The translations under genes and the position numbers were made by a program. Source: Paenibacillus sp. FSL R5-0623 (GTDB taxonomy: Bacteria > Bacillota > Bacilli > Paenibacillales > Paenibacillaceae). Taken from it: a stretch of 64,000 nt of DNA. Positions 34,455 through 44,958 of this stretch are shown here, piece by piece; the stretch's first letter is position 1; every line of letters starts with the position of its first letter. The stretch covers positions 1,612,001 through 1,676,000 of the forward strand of contig NZ_CP150233.1 in NCBI RefSeq assembly GCF_037974265.1. Direction: 5' to 3'. The notes below the pieces were generated by a model, which was given only the letters and a program-made list of their open reading frames with translations, made no database searches and was not told where the DNA came from.

Positions 34455-34979
34455 TTACTTTTCGGGTGCCAGGCATCGCAAAGACTGATCTTTCATCCGT
34501 AAGCTCTTACACGCCCAGCCCCATCCATCATATATTTCGTCATCGATATTGAGGGTCATGGTCTCATCCGTATATTCATTCCAGTTTTCAATCCGGAGTG
34601 TGTTTTCACTTTCCCATTCGAGATGGTTATTTCCGTGGTGCTTGGCACGATAGATCGTTTTTACCGTGGCGTCCTCAGGGGCATTTGTCTTCTTTACATC
34701 GACCCAGATTGTAACGCCGCCTGCCGCACCACCATAGGGCACACCGTAGATCTCGGCAGTATACTCACCATTCCTTGAAGGCATGGAATAACTCAATTCA
34801 CCCAGCTCGGAACGGTCGAACGTAGAGAAATAAGGACGGAGCCAGAAATACAGGAATACAGCGGCAAACAGTACAAGAATCAACAATGTAAATGTAGTAA
34901 GAATAGGGTGTCTACGTATCCAAGGTTTGCGAGAATCTGTATGGGATGAATTTGAATTAGCTTGAGTATTTGAGTCCAT
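34455..34979 (-). CDS. DUF5412-like membrane-anchored protein
   Basis: 174 residues. A polar N-terminus of about 25 residues precedes one membrane helix (LTTFTLLILVLFAAVFLYFWL). The outside part has SRNGEYTAEIYGVPYGGAAGGVTIWVDVKK and ends in LNIDDEIYDGWGWACKSL, resembling DUF5412 proteins of Bacillota, whose function is unknown. Start ATG 34979 follows GGAGG at nine bases. It is 23 bases downstream of the AraC-type regulator gene and likely co-transcribed with it. Confidence 0.7.
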   Translation of the reverse strand: MDSNTQANSNSSHTDSRKPWIRRHPILTTFTLLILVLFAAVFLYFWLRPYFSTFDRSELGELSYSMPSRNGEYTAEIYGVPYGGAAGGVTIWVDVKKTNAPEDATVKTIYRAKHHGNNHLEWESENTLRIENWNEYTDETMTLNIDDEIYDGWGWACKSLRMKDQSLRCLAPEK

Positions 34980-35002
34980 AAGGTTGAACCTCCATTTGCA
35001 GC

Positions 35003-35896
35003 TTACAGTGAAATTTGCTTTGCAGGAATATAAATGTCCAACTCTCCGTAGTGGTCCTGAGCCAGGCTGCCATCAATTCTTTCAAAATAGTAGGGATCAC
35101 TCTTCTCGTACCCCGAATGGCTCTGCCAATATTCATCGATAAATGTCCAGACACTGTCCAGATGATCAATATTGATGAGACTTGGATGGAAATCACAGAC
35201 GAATTTGAATACGGCATACTGGTTGGCCGGGACCTCAATTCCGTCCAGTTCTTCAGGAATATGATCCAGACTGGTGACCTCTACAGACGGCTGATATGTA
35301 CTGTAATCTTCGTTAATTTCATTGGTGAATCCGATATATACGTTGGGTTGCAGCACGTTAGGAATCGAATGAAAGTGTTTTTCAAAAAAGTCGTTGCCTG
35401 CTGAATTAGCTTCATAGTGTTCTTCATTGTCTGCATACCGAATGTGGGATCGTTGTCCAATGAGTTTCATGGCCGGTTTTCGTACATACGTTGGTTTGAA
35501 AATATATCCATATGGAAGCGTTGTGATCATGGACGAAGTCATGCGGGCTGTGAATTCAAGGTTTCCAGCTCCCTGTTTGCGATACTGCAGGGGTGTAATG
35601 CCGAAGGCTTGTTTGAAAGCACGTATGTAGGATTGTTCATGTTCAAAAGCGTAATGGCCGCTGATATCGATAATCTTCCAGTTCAGATTCACCAATTGCT
35701 CCAGGCTGCGTGCCAATTTGCGTGAACGAATGTATTCTCCAGGCAATTGTCCGCTGACATGTTTGAACATGCGATGCAGGTGGAATTTGGATATATGAGT
35801 CACAGATGCCAGATGATCCAGCGTTAATTTGTCTTGAATATGGTCTTCTATGTAGTCGAATAGCTTATCCAGTGTGTCTAGCAGATCGTGTTGCAT
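35003..35896 (-). CDS. AraC-family regulator with GyrI-like effector domain
   Basis: 297 residues. Two helix-turn-helix units sit at the N-terminus (LTLDHLASVTHISKFHLHRMFKHVSG and IIDISGHYAFEHEQSYIRAFKQAFGITPLQYR). The C-terminal half is a GyrI-like small-molecule-binding domain (NVYIGFTNEINEDYSTYQPSVEV and YAVFKFVCDF). This is the Rob/SoxS-like architecture used for multidrug or envelope stress responses. It is divergent from the ABC exporter genes, with about 115 bp between, so it may control them. Start ATG 35896 follows GGGAG. Confidence 0.9.
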   Translation of the reverse strand: MQHDLLDTLDKLFDYIEDHIQDKLTLDHLASVTHISKFHLHRMFKHVSGQLPGEYIRSRKLARSLEQLVNLNWKIIDISGHYAFEHEQSYIRAFKQAFGITPLQYRKQGAGNLEFTARMTSSMITTLPYGYIFKPTYVRKPAMKLIGQRSHIRYADNEEHYEANSAGNDFFEKHFHSIPNVLQPNVYIGFTNEINEDYSTYQPSVEVTSLDHIPEELDGIEVPANQYAVFKFVCDFHPSLINIDHLDSVWTFIDEYWQSHSGYEKSDPYYFERIDGSLAQDHYGELDIYIPAKQISL

Positions 35897-36010
35897 ATCA
35901 ATCTCCCTACTTCTAATAGTACTTACAGCAATAAATGTTCATTTTTTCCTTATCACCGATGATATCATAACCAAGTACATAATTTAATGACAAGATTGGA
36001 GAAAGCATCC

Positions 36011-37831
36011 ATGTTTGCTGACAAAAAAAATTATACAACGATAGGCATGTTAACTCGATTATGGACACTAACGGGCAAGTACCGTATGTTCATCATTCTG
36101 TTACTTTTCGCCGCATGTTTGGTCTCCCTGATTGAGGTCGGTTATTTGGAATCGATCCGAAGACTGGTCAAAGGCGCGACTGAAGCACAGTTTTCATTAC
36201 TCTACTCAGGGTTGATCATAGGCGTTAGCATTGTAGTATTACGATTGATTGTAACCGCATTCATGACGAGGGTCGAGACGTTATTCCAGCAAAAGACATT
36301 ATTGTCTGTGCAGTCTCTACTGCTCTCATCCTTTAGCAACACAGAGACACGCGATCTGGCACATTATCATACGGGTGACCTAACCTCTAGGGTCTGGACT
36401 TCAGCCAAGGAAGCACAGAAGGGGATAAACCAACATGGCATTGAACTCGCGAAAAATATTATTCAGCTGATTCTTGCCTTTGCTTACTTCAGCTGGGTGA
36501 ACTTGCCGCTGTCGTTAGCTATCATTGCATTCACATTGATCTATCCTCTTGTAACGGTAGGACTTGGTAAACGTCTACAAAGACGGCATGATCAGTTGAA
36601 TGCCAGCGCAGCGTCAAGAGATGAGATACTGACTGAAATCATCCAAGCCCCGGTTGAGATCCGAAGTTACGGACTCGCGGGTTATGTACACCATCAATTT
36701 AAAGGTCGAATGGATCAGGTGTTCAGGCATACGATGTCTGTATCTGTATTACAACGTCTTTCGGAGGCAGCCGGACGGGTTTCTACGTATGGTGGCATGA
36801 TTCTGATTCTCTATCTAGGCGGCATGCAGGTCCTGAATGGACGTATGGATGTAGGAGGACTAGCAGCTTTTTTGGTGGCAAGCAGTCAGTTAACTCGTCC
36901 GATTGAATCGTTATCTGGGTTGTGGAATGATTTTATTGGTTCGGCTTCTCATGCGTCCAGAATCTTTGAGGTATTGGATTTGGAGAGAAAGAACACGGTT
37001 GTTAATACCAGTACAAATACATATGTATGGTCCGAACCGGGTTCAGGTGAAATTGAAAAGCAATCTAAACCGGCTGGCATCAACGTGCAGCATGTGTCTT
37101 ACAGGTATGCGGAGCAAGAAGAAGTGTTAACAGATATTTCTTTTGAAGCCAAGAAAGGAAAGCTTACTGTAATCACAGGGCCAAGTGGATGTGGAAAGAC
37201 CACGTTATTGAAATTAATAGCCGGATTAGATACATCTGTTACTGGTTCGATCCAGGTCATGAATCAGAAGAATTCACTGAAGGATATGCACGAAGTTCAG
37301 ACAGGGAATGTCAATCAGGTATATGTTCCGCAACAAGCCTTTATTTTCACAGGTACAGTGGAAGAGAATATTGTTTTTGGACAAGAGGAGATGTCTGCCG
37401 ATCAAGTAGAGGTTGCGGCCCACATGACGCATGCACATGACGCGATTATGCGTCAATCGCTCGGCTATGGGACAGAGCTTCAGCCGCAAGGCGGGACGAT
37501 GTCGGGTGGTGAGCTTCAGCGTATTAGTTTAGCCAGAGCAATGCTGAGGAACCCGGATATTCTTTTGTTGGATGAACCGACGTCATCTCAAGACCCGTGG
37601 CATGAGCAGCGATTGAATGATCTCTTTGCCCGAATCACTGCTGACAAAGGCACAACGGTTATTGCAGTTACTCATCGATTATCGCTGATAGAACGGGCGG
37701 ACCAGGTCATCTATATTCAGAAGGGACGCGTCGAAGATACGGGAACTCATCGTGAATTGCTGGATCGTCCAAACGGATATCGAAGCTATATTGCGGAGCA
37801 GGATACGGAAGTGGAGGAACAGCATGAGTAA
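36011..37831 (+). CDS. ABC exporter half-transporter (subunit 1)
   Basis: 606 residues. An N-terminal six-helix ABC membrane domain (about 1-310) is fused to an ATPase with Walker A GPSGCGKTTLLKL, signature MSGGELQRISLARAML and Walker B DILLLDEPTS. The residue after Walker B is Ser (TSSQD) instead of Glu-type, a degenerate catalytic site as often seen in one half of heterodimeric exporters. Start ATG 36011 has GGAG at nine bases. The partner gene overlaps its end by 8 bases. Divergent to the AraC-type regulator. Cargo unknown. Confidence 0.9.
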   Translation: MFADKKNYTTIGMLTRLWTLTGKYRMFIILLLFAACLVSLIEVGYLESIRRLVKGATEAQFSLLYSGLIIGVSIVVLRLIVTAFMTRVETLFQQKTLLSVQSLLLSSFSNTETRDLAHYHTGDLTSRVWTSAKEAQKGINQHGIELAKNIIQLILAFAYFSWVNLPLSLAIIAFTLIYPLVTVGLGKRLQRRHDQLNASAASRDEILTEIIQAPVEIRSYGLAGYVHHQFKGRMDQVFRHTMSVSVLQRLSEAAGRVSTYGGMILILYLGGMQVLNGRMDVGGLAAFLVASSQLTRPIESLSGLWNDFIGSASHASRIFEVLDLERKNTVVNTSTNTYVWSEPGSGEIEKQSKPAGINVQHVSYRYAEQEEVLTDISFEAKKGKLTVITGPSGCGKTTLLKLIAGLDTSVTGSIQVMNQKNSLKDMHEVQTGNVNQVYVPQQAFIFTGTVEENIVFGQEEMSADQVEVAAHMTHAHDAIMRQSLGYGTELQPQGGTMSGGELQRISLARAMLRNPDILLLDEPTSSQDPWHEQRLNDLFARITADKGTTVIAVTHRLSLIERADQVIYIQKGRVEDTGTHRELLDRPNGYRSYIAEQDTEVEEQHE

Positions 37832-39788
37832 CAAGATCGAAGATGCAGCATATGCCGATGACGTTGAAATGAAAAGCAGTCATGAGAAGAGTAGAGCATA
37901 TGAGATAAATGAAAATGATGAGAGTAATGAAAATAATGAAATAGAAGTTCATTATCATATGAACGAAAGTCATGTTCCAGATGAACCAAAGCAAGCTGTA
38001 TCACTGGCAACGGTGTGGCACGTTATTTTTTGCTGGATGAAGCCTTATGGATTAGCTGTAGCGATCTTGCTCATTTTTATTGCAGCAGATGCGGTCTTCG
38101 ATTGGGGACTTGCCTTTGTACAGGGATTTTTCGTGGATGCTATTCATGATGGGGGACAGGAGCAGTTAAACGTTACAGCGTTGTTCTTTATCGCCATTCT
38201 GGCAGGGTTTATCGTATTGCTCGCGATGCATCGTTACGTGCTGGTATGGCTCAAAGAATCGATGCAACGGGATATGTCCATGGATCTGTTGAGACTGTTA
38301 AATCGGATGCCCTATTCCTGGGTGCGCAGACAGAAGTCCGGGGATGTGATGCTTCGAATCAAGGAAGACACCAAGCATGGTGCAGAAGTTGTGGAGGCTA
38401 TTGCAGAGGGTGTTACGGTTGTATTCATCATTGCTCTATCGCTGGGATACTTGTACAGAGCAGACGCATGGGTTGCGGTTATTGCCTTGGTAAGTGCAGG
38501 GGCAATCTGGTTCACGGCAAGATTGTATGATCAGCGAATTGTACATCTGTCCGATGAGGTCGAATCCAGGGAAGGCGAGTCCCAAGAACAGATCCAACAG
38601 TATGTTGAAGGGATACCGGTGATTCAGATGTATAATGCTTCACCGTGGTTTCTCGCTCGTTTTCGGACACAACAGCAATCACTGAATCGTGTTCAGGCTA
38701 AGTTGCAGATGACCCTGAGCATGTCGGATAACGTGGCGATGGCGGTGTTTGGTCTGGCTCAATTGGCAGCGTTGTTCCTTATTGCTTTGTCAGCGGCTAG
38801 GGGAACTTTGTCTCCGGGCATGGTTGTTGCAAGTAGTCTGCTGTTTGAACTGGTGGTGTGGCCAGTACTCGGCTTGTCCAGCCAGTGGAGTCAGATGCAA
38901 GCCAGCGTGGGTGCATTTGGACGTATCTCTACATGGTTGAAATTGGCGGAGAACAAGAAGACAGACGCATCCAACACTAAGCACGAGGAGCTTGCACAGG
39001 GAAGTTATGACCAAAATCAAGGGTATACACAACAAACAGCATATCAAGAAAAAGAAATTGCTATGCTATGTCTTCAACAGGTTACATTAACCGATGAAGA
39101 CAGTGGTCGGAAGATTTTGGATCAGATTACGCTTAATCTGGTTCCTGGTGAACTGGTTGCGGTAGTTGGCGCCAGCGGTGCTGGCAAATCTACACTGTGC
39201 CAAGTGTGTGCAGGGCTGATCGAGCCAACAAACGGAAGCGTATTGCTGGGGGATAAACATGTTGCAGATTATATAGAGATGGATGACCAGTCCAGACTCA
39301 CGTATATGCCGCAGACACCTACTTTATTTACAGGAACGATTGAAGATAATATTCGTCTGAGTTCAGACGCTACATTGGACAGAGTGAAGCTTGCGGCAAA
39401 GCAGGCAGGTTTGCATGAATATATAGAGGCACAGGAAGGACAATACGCAGCAATGTTGCATGAGAAAGGAGCCAATCTATCTGGAGGCCAACAACAGCGA
39501 CTGTCGCTTGCCAGACTCTTTATGAGGTCATCCGATCTATATATTCTGGACGAACCAACGTCATCACTGGATATTCAGACAGAACAGAACGTGATGAATC
39601 ACTTGCTGAACTTTATGAAAGGCAGGATAGGATTGCTTGTCACACATCGCATGGAGGTTGCTCGTCAGTGCTCTCGCATCCTTGTGATGGAACATGGCCG
39701 AATTGCCGAAGATGGAACGCATGAACAACTGATGCATAGGAAAGGATTGTATTATCGTATGAATGCAAGAGTTGGTGATACAACATGA
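37824..39788 (+). CDS. ABC exporter half-transporter (subunit 2)
   Basis: 654 residues. A highly charged cytosolic leader of about 60 residues (many Asn, Glu and His) precedes the membrane domain. The ATPase has Walker A GASGAGKSTL, signature LSGGQQQRLSLARLFM and Walker B LYILDEPTSSLD. It overlaps the first subunit by 8 bases, with GGAGG inside it, so the pair should form a heterodimeric exporter such as BmrCD or YheHI. A repeat-like insertion (ENKKTDASNTKHEELAQGS) sits between the membrane domain and the ATPase. Cargo is unknown. Confidence 0.9.
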   Translation: MSNKIEDAAYADDVEMKSSHEKSRAYEINENDESNENNEIEVHYHMNESHVPDEPKQAVSLATVWHVIFCWMKPYGLAVAILLIFIAADAVFDWGLAFVQGFFVDAIHDGGQEQLNVTALFFIAILAGFIVLLAMHRYVLVWLKESMQRDMSMDLLRLLNRMPYSWVRRQKSGDVMLRIKEDTKHGAEVVEAIAEGVTVVFIIALSLGYLYRADAWVAVIALVSAGAIWFTARLYDQRIVHLSDEVESREGESQEQIQQYVEGIPVIQMYNASPWFLARFRTQQQSLNRVQAKLQMTLSMSDNVAMAVFGLAQLAALFLIALSAARGTLSPGMVVASSLLFELVVWPVLGLSSQWSQMQASVGAFGRISTWLKLAENKKTDASNTKHEELAQGSYDQNQGYTQQTAYQEKEIAMLCLQQVTLTDEDSGRKILDQITLNLVPGELVAVVGASGAGKSTLCQVCAGLIEPTNGSVLLGDKHVADYIEMDDQSRLTYMPQTPTLFTGTIEDNIRLSSDATLDRVKLAAKQAGLHEYIEAQEGQYAAMLHEKGANLSGGQQQRLSLARLFMRSSDLYILDEPTSSLDIQTEQNVMNHLLNFMKGRIGLLVTHRMEVARQCSRILVMEHGRIAEDGTHEQLMHRKGLYYRMNARVGDTT

Positions 39789-40067
39789 ATGAATCTGGGG
39801 TTAAGAAAGTAATGGATACCCTGGAGTTCTTGAGTCAGGATCGGGAAGCACGTCGTTTGTATGAAGAGCGCCAGAAATATTTACATGACGAAGCTTCTAT
39901 GGTTGAGTGGGCTACGGAAAAGGGCATAGCTTAGGGATTATTAGAAGGGGAAAAAAGAAAGGCGATTGAGATTTGCAAGAAACATGCTCTCATTTGGAAT
40001 TGAAGTTTCAGTTATTGCCAAAACAAGTGGTCTAGCTGTGTCTGAAGTTGAGGCGTTGAAAGATTAG
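39785..40067 (+). pseudogene. Rpn-family (PD-(D/E)XK recombination-promoting nuclease) C-terminal remnant
   Basis: The frame from ATG 39785 reads VMDTLEFLSQDREARRLYEER, LHDEASMVEWATEKGIA, then a TAG, then GLLEGEKRKAIEICKK, then a frame change to FGIEVSVIAKTSGLAVSEVEALKD before the stop at 40065-40067. This is the tail of Rpn/PD-(D/E)XK transposase-like proteins (A..KG..QGLxEGEK...IA..L...G.S.E.IAK.TGLS..EI..L). The nuclease core is absent, a Gln codon has become TAG, and a frameshift follows. It overlaps the ABC stop by 4 bases. Dead fragment. Confidence 0.75.
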
Positions 40068-40377
40068 AAGCGCATCCATTACAAAACAGTCGCTGGATGG
40101 CTTAGGGTTTGTAAAGTTTAAAGCAATCGTTTTGTCCAACTAGGGCAGGACGGTTGTTTTTATTTTAATGAAGAAGCTTCAAACGTTTTACAGTAAAACG
40201 CGGTTGCTCATTCGGGGCTGGACCGTTAAACTAAAGGGAGCGGCGTTTGCTTGACGGACAAGTCATGAGAACGCCATTTTGTTGTCAAGGATGCGGGATA
40301 TGTGCCGCTTTCGGATGTCAGAATCGGATCGGACCAAGCTGGTGGAAAAACACCGGTGATAAGTAAGGAGTCTTTAC
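40068..40377. other. 310-bp gap between the Rpn remnant and recQ
   Basis: Only a weak hairpin near 40124-40160 (GTCC/GGAC with a T-rich tail) and a GGCGTT/AACGCC pair near 40242-40276 are visible. No promoter stands out. AAGGAG lies just before the recQ start. Confidence 0.5.
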
Positions 40378-42258
40378 ATGAGTGTGCAAACACCTACATT
40401 AGAAGAAGCGCAGGGTCTCCTGCAAAAATATTACGGCTACCCCGACTTCCGTGAGGGACAGAAAAAGATCGTAGCCAGCCTGCTCGAACGAGAAGATACG
40501 TTGGGTATTATGCCAACCGGGGGCGGTAAATCGATCTGTTATCAGATCCCCGCTCTGTTATATTCGGGACTGACACTAGTTGTCTCCCCGTTGATCTCAT
40601 TAATGAAGGACCAGGTCGATGCGTTGACGACCGCCGGAATTGCTGCCGCGTATATTAATAGTACACTTAGCGGCAAAGAAGTGAATGATCGTATCCGCGC
40701 GGCGCAGCGCGGTGAGTTGAAGTTGCTCTATGTCGCGCCTGAGCGACTGGAGCTGGATTGGTTCCGCGAGGAGATGGGCTATTTGCCGATCTCGTGCGTT
40801 GCCGTGGATGAGGCCCACTGTGTGTCACAGTGGGGGCATGATTTTCGGACAAGCTACCTGGCGGTAGCGCCGTTTGTGGATAGTTTGCCGGAACGGCCGG
40901 TGGTTGCGGCCTTTACGGCTACAGCGACGCCCGAGGTCATGGGCGATATTCTGCGGCTGCTGCGTTTGCAGGACCCGCAGACGTACGTGACCGGACTTGG
41001 GCGGGATAATCTGGCGTTTAGTGTGCTACGCGGCGAGAGCAAGAAGGACTTTGTCCTGAATTATGCGCGCGAGCATGCCAGCGAGCCAGGTATTATATAC
41101 GCCGCGACTCGTAAGGACGTGGACGATCTGCATCAGCGTTTGTTGCAAGCGGGATTGCCCGCAGGACGCTACCATGCCGGGATGACGGACGATGAACGAT
41201 CCCAAAGCCAGGAAGCTTTTTTGTACGATGATATCCGAGTGATGGTGGCGACTAATGCGTTCGGGATGGGGATTGATAAGTCGAACGTGCGTTACGTTAT
41301 TCATAACAGCATGCCGAAAAATATGGAGGCATACGTGCAGGAAGCCGGACGTGCAGGCCGGGATGGAGAGCCAAGCCAGTGTATTCTGTTATTCGGGGCA
41401 CAGGACATTATTACCCAGAAGTTCCTGATTGAGCAGAATCCGATGGACGGCGACCGCAAACAGAACGATTACCGGAAGCTGCAACAGATGGTGGATTACT
41501 GTTACACAACGCGTTGTCTGCGCAGTGCGCAACTGGATTATTTCGGTGAGGTGCATGACGATACACCTTGCGGTACGTGCAGTTCCTGTACGGACGACCG
41601 CGAGTTGGTAGACATGACGATTGATGCACAGAAAATATTCAGCTGCATTCACCGCATGCGTGAACGGTATGGTGTATCGCTGGTCGCTTCGGTGCTCAAA
41701 GGCTCCCGTGCCAAAAAAGTGCTCGATTACGGCTTCAACTCTCTGCCAACCTACGGCGTGATGGGTAACCGGACAGAGCGCGAGATATCGGAGATCATCA
41801 ACGTGATGGTGTCCGAAGGATATCTGATGCTGTCTGAGGGACAGTATCCGGTTGTGCGTCTGCAACCACTGGCGGTGGAAGTGCTCAAAGGCCAGCGTGA
41901 AGTGATGCAACGTGTCGTCCGCAAAACAGCAGCAACAGCTTCGGGTACGAATTATGGCGGACGCCGCGGACGCGATGCAATGCCATCTGCGGTTAATGAG
42001 ACGGTATTTGAACAGCTTCGTCTGATCCGGCGTGATCTGGCGGCGAAAGAGCATGTACCATCGTACATTATCTTCAATGATGCGACCCTGCGTGAGATGA
42101 GTGTGGTATGCCCACAGACAGAACGTGACATGCTGGATATCAAAGGGGTCGGTGAAGTCAAGTATCGCAAGTACGGACTGCCGTTCCTGGAGTTTTTCCA
42201 GAAGCAATCGGGCGAAGAAGTGGATACGGATGATGATGCGTTTTACGAGTATGAGTAG
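40378..42258 (+). CDS. recQ: ATP-dependent DNA helicase RecQ
   Basis: 626 residues. Walker [19 protein letters not shown] box [15 protein letters not shown], motif [15 protein letters not shown], the RQC zinc cysteines (CYTTRCLR...CGTCSSC) and an HRDC domain at the C-terminus ([23 protein letters not shown], then [16 protein letters not shown]) make a complete RecQ. It unwinds recombination and repair intermediates 3' to 5'. Start ATG 40378 follows AAGGAG at seven bases. The stop lies in a 10-bp tandem repeat. Confidence 0.95.
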   Translation: MSVQTPTLEEAQGLLQKYYGYPDFREGQKKIVASLLEREDTLGIMPTGGGKSICYQIPALLYSGLTLVVSPLISLMKDQVDALTTAGIAAAYINSTLSGKEVNDRIRAAQRGELKLLYVAPERLELDWFREEMGYLPISCVAVDEAHCVSQWGHDFRTSYLAVAPFVDSLPERPVVAAFTATATPEVMGDILRLLRLQDPQTYVTGLGRDNLAFSVLRGESKKDFVLNYAREHASEPGIIYAATRKDVDDLHQRLLQAGLPAGRYHAGMTDDERSQSQEAFLYDDIRVMVATNAFGMGIDKSNVRYVIHNSMPKNMEAYVQEAGRAGRDGEPSQCILLFGAQDIITQKFLIEQNPMDGDRKQNDYRKLQQMVDYCYTTRCLRSAQLDYFGEVHDDTPCGTCSSCTDDRELVDMTIDAQKIFSCIHRMRERYGVSLVASVLKGSRAKKVLDYGFNSLPTYGVMGNRTEREISEIINVMVSEGYLMLSEGQYPVVRLQPLAVEVLKGQREVMQRVVRKTAATASGTNYGGRRGRDAMPSAVNETVFEQLRLIRRDLAAKEHVPSYIIFNDATLREMSVVCPQTERDMLDIKGVGEVKYRKYGLPFLEFFQKQSGEEVDTDDDAFYEYE

Positions 42259-42300
42259 GTATGAGTAGGTATGAGTAGGTATTAGTAAGTATGAGTGAGT
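42251..42300. repeat. 10-bp tandem repeat at the recQ stop
   Basis: The unit ATGAGTAGGT is present three times exactly and then twice in degenerate form. The recQ stop TAG is inside the first unit. Confidence 0.8.
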
Positions 42301-42621
42301 TATGATCAATTATGAGCGCGTTTGGCTGGATGGGATGAAGTGAGGATTGTTGTTGCGTTCGCGCTTTCAGGTCTTTCAAGTTCATGGCGCGTAAAGCTTA
42401 ATTGATTAAAAGTTGATATATATGCTTCGTGCAAGTCGATGATTTATCCATGATACGGGGAAAGTGTTTGGCACTGGTTCGACGCTAGAGTCTCAAGCTT
42501 CAAAGATCAAGACAGTAAGATGTGGATATCGAATTTTGGATGGAATGCGAATGAGGTCTTTTACAAGTTGAAGTTGAAGTTGATTAACGTGTCTCTATAT
42601 TGTGGACAAAAGAAGGTGAAA

Positions 42622-42776
42622 TGTCTTTCAAAGGGTGGACATTGTCGTTAGGAATGGCTGACCGTATCGTATACAGCATGTAGTTTTATTATATGGGTTT
42701 CATACTGTATGTTGTGATTTTTATATGGCGGGGTGTATATGTCTTTTTGAAAAGAGTGTCCACTCTTTGAAAGACA
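42622..42776. repeat. 155-bp inverted-repeat element
   Basis: TGTCTTTCAAAGGGTGGAC (42622-42640) and GTCCACTCTTTGAAAGACA (42758-42776) are inverted, with one mismatch. An inner pair (ATACAGCATG with CATACTGTAT) nests inside. It has no coding capacity and lies in the 42259-42915 gap, whose remainder shows nothing I recognise. It may be a small palindromic element. Confidence 0.5.
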
Positions 42777-42915
42777 AAAGTTGGGTATGTCCATGAGACA
42801 TGGAATGACTAATTCAAAAGAGGTTTAGATGAACAGCATCCGGGGCAGGATGGCTGTGCAGCTTTCTTTCTACCAAAAAAATATGGTCTGGGTGTCCAGG
42901 CAAAGGTTGTGAACC

Positions 42916-44958
42916 ATGAAGGTTATTCTTTCTACATTAAATGCAAAGTACATCCATACCTCCTTGGCCTTGCGTTGTCTGAAGGCGTACAGTGAGAAGG
43001 ATTTTGATATTGACCTGGCGGAGTATACAATCAAGGACCCGGTGATGAACATTGTGTCTGATCTGTATCAGCGTGGGGCGGACGTGATTGGTTTCTCGTG
43101 TTACATCTGGAACATTGAAGAGACAATCAAGGTCATTGATAACCTGAAAAAGGTTATGCCGAACGTGAAAATTTTGCTGGGCGGGCCGGAAGTGTCCTAC
43201 GACACGGAATATTGGATGAATCGGATTCCCAATGTGGATTTCATCGTGATGGGTGAAGGGGAAGAGACGCTGCATCAGCTGTTGACAGAGCTGGAAGGAA
43301 GCAAGAAGTTCCACTTCGTGTATGGACTGGCGTATCGCAAAGGGGAAGAGATCATTCTCATGCCAGGACGGCCAAAAGCGGATCTGAACGATCTGCCGTC
43401 ACCGCATCGATTTGAAGAGGATATCCCGGATCTCGGGAAGCGTGTGGTTTATTTTGAGACCAGTCGGGGCTGTCCGTTCAGTTGTCAGTTCTGTCTGTCC
43501 AGTATTGAGGTCGGCGTGCGGTATTACGATATTGAGCGGACAAAGTCGGACATTCTGTACCTGATTGAGAAGGGTGCAAAGCTGATCAAGTTTGTGGACC
43601 GGACGTTTAACATCAAGCGAGATTACGCGCTCGAAATGTTCAAATTCCTAATTGAGAATCATCAGGGGACGGTGTTCCAGTTTGAAATTACAGCGGATAT
43701 TATGCGCCCTGAAGTACTGGACTATCTGGCAGAGAATGCGCCGCCGGGCACATTCCGGTTCGAGATCGGGGTTCAGTCCACCAATGATCCGACAAATGAA
43801 CTGGTGAAACGCCGTCAGAACTTTACGAAGCTGAGTCGTACCGTGAACAAAGTTAAAGCCAGCGGCAAAATCGACCAGCATCTGGATCTTATCGCCGGAC
43901 TGCCGGAAGAAGATTACAATACGTTCCGCAAAACGTTTAACGATGTGTTTGCATTGGGACCAGAAGAACTTCAGCTCGGATTCCTCAAAATGCTGCGTGG
44001 TACGGGTCTGCGTCTGGATGCGGAAAAGTACAACTATACGTATATGGATCACGCGCCTTATGAGATTCTGGGTAGTGACGTGTTGCCGTTCAGCGACATC
44101 GTGCGCCTGAAGCGTCTGGAAGATGTGCTGGAGAAATACTGGAACGCACACCGGATGGACCATACGCTGAAGTATCTGATGGAGCAGGAGTTCAATTCGC
44201 CATTTGATTTCTTCCAGGCGTTTGGGGACTACTGGGAAGGTCAGGGTTGGCAGAAGATTGGTCACCAACTCGAGGATCTGTTCACTCGTCTGCACAGCTT
44301 CCTGGAGTCGCGGAACACGCCGCATATGGATATCGTGCTCGGCCTGATGAAGCTGGACTATTTCCTCGGCCACAAATACAAACCACGCAAAATCTGGTGG
44401 GAAGATCCGCTCCAGAAAGACCAGTGGGCGGGTTATATGAAAACGTTGGCTGAACGTCCGGAAGACGTTCGTCTGCCACGTGTTGCCGGCGCCGCAGGCA
44501 CGGCATGGCTGGAAAGCAGCGGCACGGGCCCGAGTGTCGCTGGAGCAAGTTCGGCTGCTGCCGGGGAAGACGCTGCCGCAGATGCGGCGGGTGTGAACGG
44601 CAGCGAAGCCGGGGGTGCAGCGTCGCTCACTTCGGGCGACGCAACCGGGTCCGCCGCGGATGGAGCGGCGGACATGGTGGACGGTAACGCTTCGCGTGCG
44701 TTGCCGATGACCTCGGCCATGACCGCACAGACGGTCATGGGTGCCCGTGCTTTCGCCGACCTTGGTCTCGGCGAAAAGGAACTGCAGAAGCACACCGTAT
44801 TGGATGTGCTTCCGTTCCGGCTTGAGCGTGTGCTAGCTGGCGCCAGCCCGCTTGCCGCGAAAGGCCGGACGCTGCTGGTCGTTGTGTACCAGCAGCATGA
44901 AGGGCAGCAGGCGCAGTATTACATGCTGCCGCTGGGAGAAGAAGCCGCTGCCATGTAG
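42916..44958 (+). CDS. B12-binding-domain radical SAM protein (DUF4080 type)
   Basis: 680 residues. An N-terminal B12-binding domain (ADVIGFSCYIWNIEETIKVIDNLK, ILLGGPEVSYD, VMGEGEETL) is followed by the radical SAM core with CPFSCQFC (cluster cysteines near 189-196), FVDRTFN and HLDLIAGLP, then a DUF4080-like region. Residues about 522-600 are an Ala/Gly/Ser-rich low-complexity insertion encoded by GC-rich DNA, which typical relatives lack. The last 12 codons (MLPLGEEAAAM and stop) lie in a 40-bp sequence repeated exactly at 62428. Substrate unknown. A strong terminator follows. Confidence 0.87.
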   Translation: MKVILSTLNAKYIHTSLALRCLKAYSEKDFDIDLAEYTIKDPVMNIVSDLYQRGADVIGFSCYIWNIEETIKVIDNLKKVMPNVKILLGGPEVSYDTEYWMNRIPNVDFIVMGEGEETLHQLLTELEGSKKFHFVYGLAYRKGEEIILMPGRPKADLNDLPSPHRFEEDIPDLGKRVVYFETSRGCPFSCQFCLSSIEVGVRYYDIERTKSDILYLIEKGAKLIKFVDRTFNIKRDYALEMFKFLIENHQGTVFQFEITADIMRPEVLDYLAENAPPGTFRFEIGVQSTNDPTNELVKRRQNFTKLSRTVNKVKASGKIDQHLDLIAGLPEEDYNTFRKTFNDVFALGPEELQLGFLKMLRGTGLRLDAEKYNYTYMDHAPYEILGSDVLPFSDIVRLKRLEDVLEKYWNAHRMDHTLKYLMEQEFNSPFDFFQAFGDYWEGQGWQKIGHQLEDLFTRLHSFLESRNTPHMDIVLGLMKLDYFLGHKYKPRKIWWEDPLQKDQWAGYMKTLAERPEDVRLPRVAGAAGTAWLESSGTGPSVAGASSAAAGEDAAADAAGVNGSEAGGAASLTSGDATGSAADGAADMVDGNASRALPMTSAMTAQTVMGARAFADLGLGEKELQKHTVLDVLPFRLERVLAGASPLAAKGRTLLVVVYQQHEGQQAQYYMLPLGEEAAAM

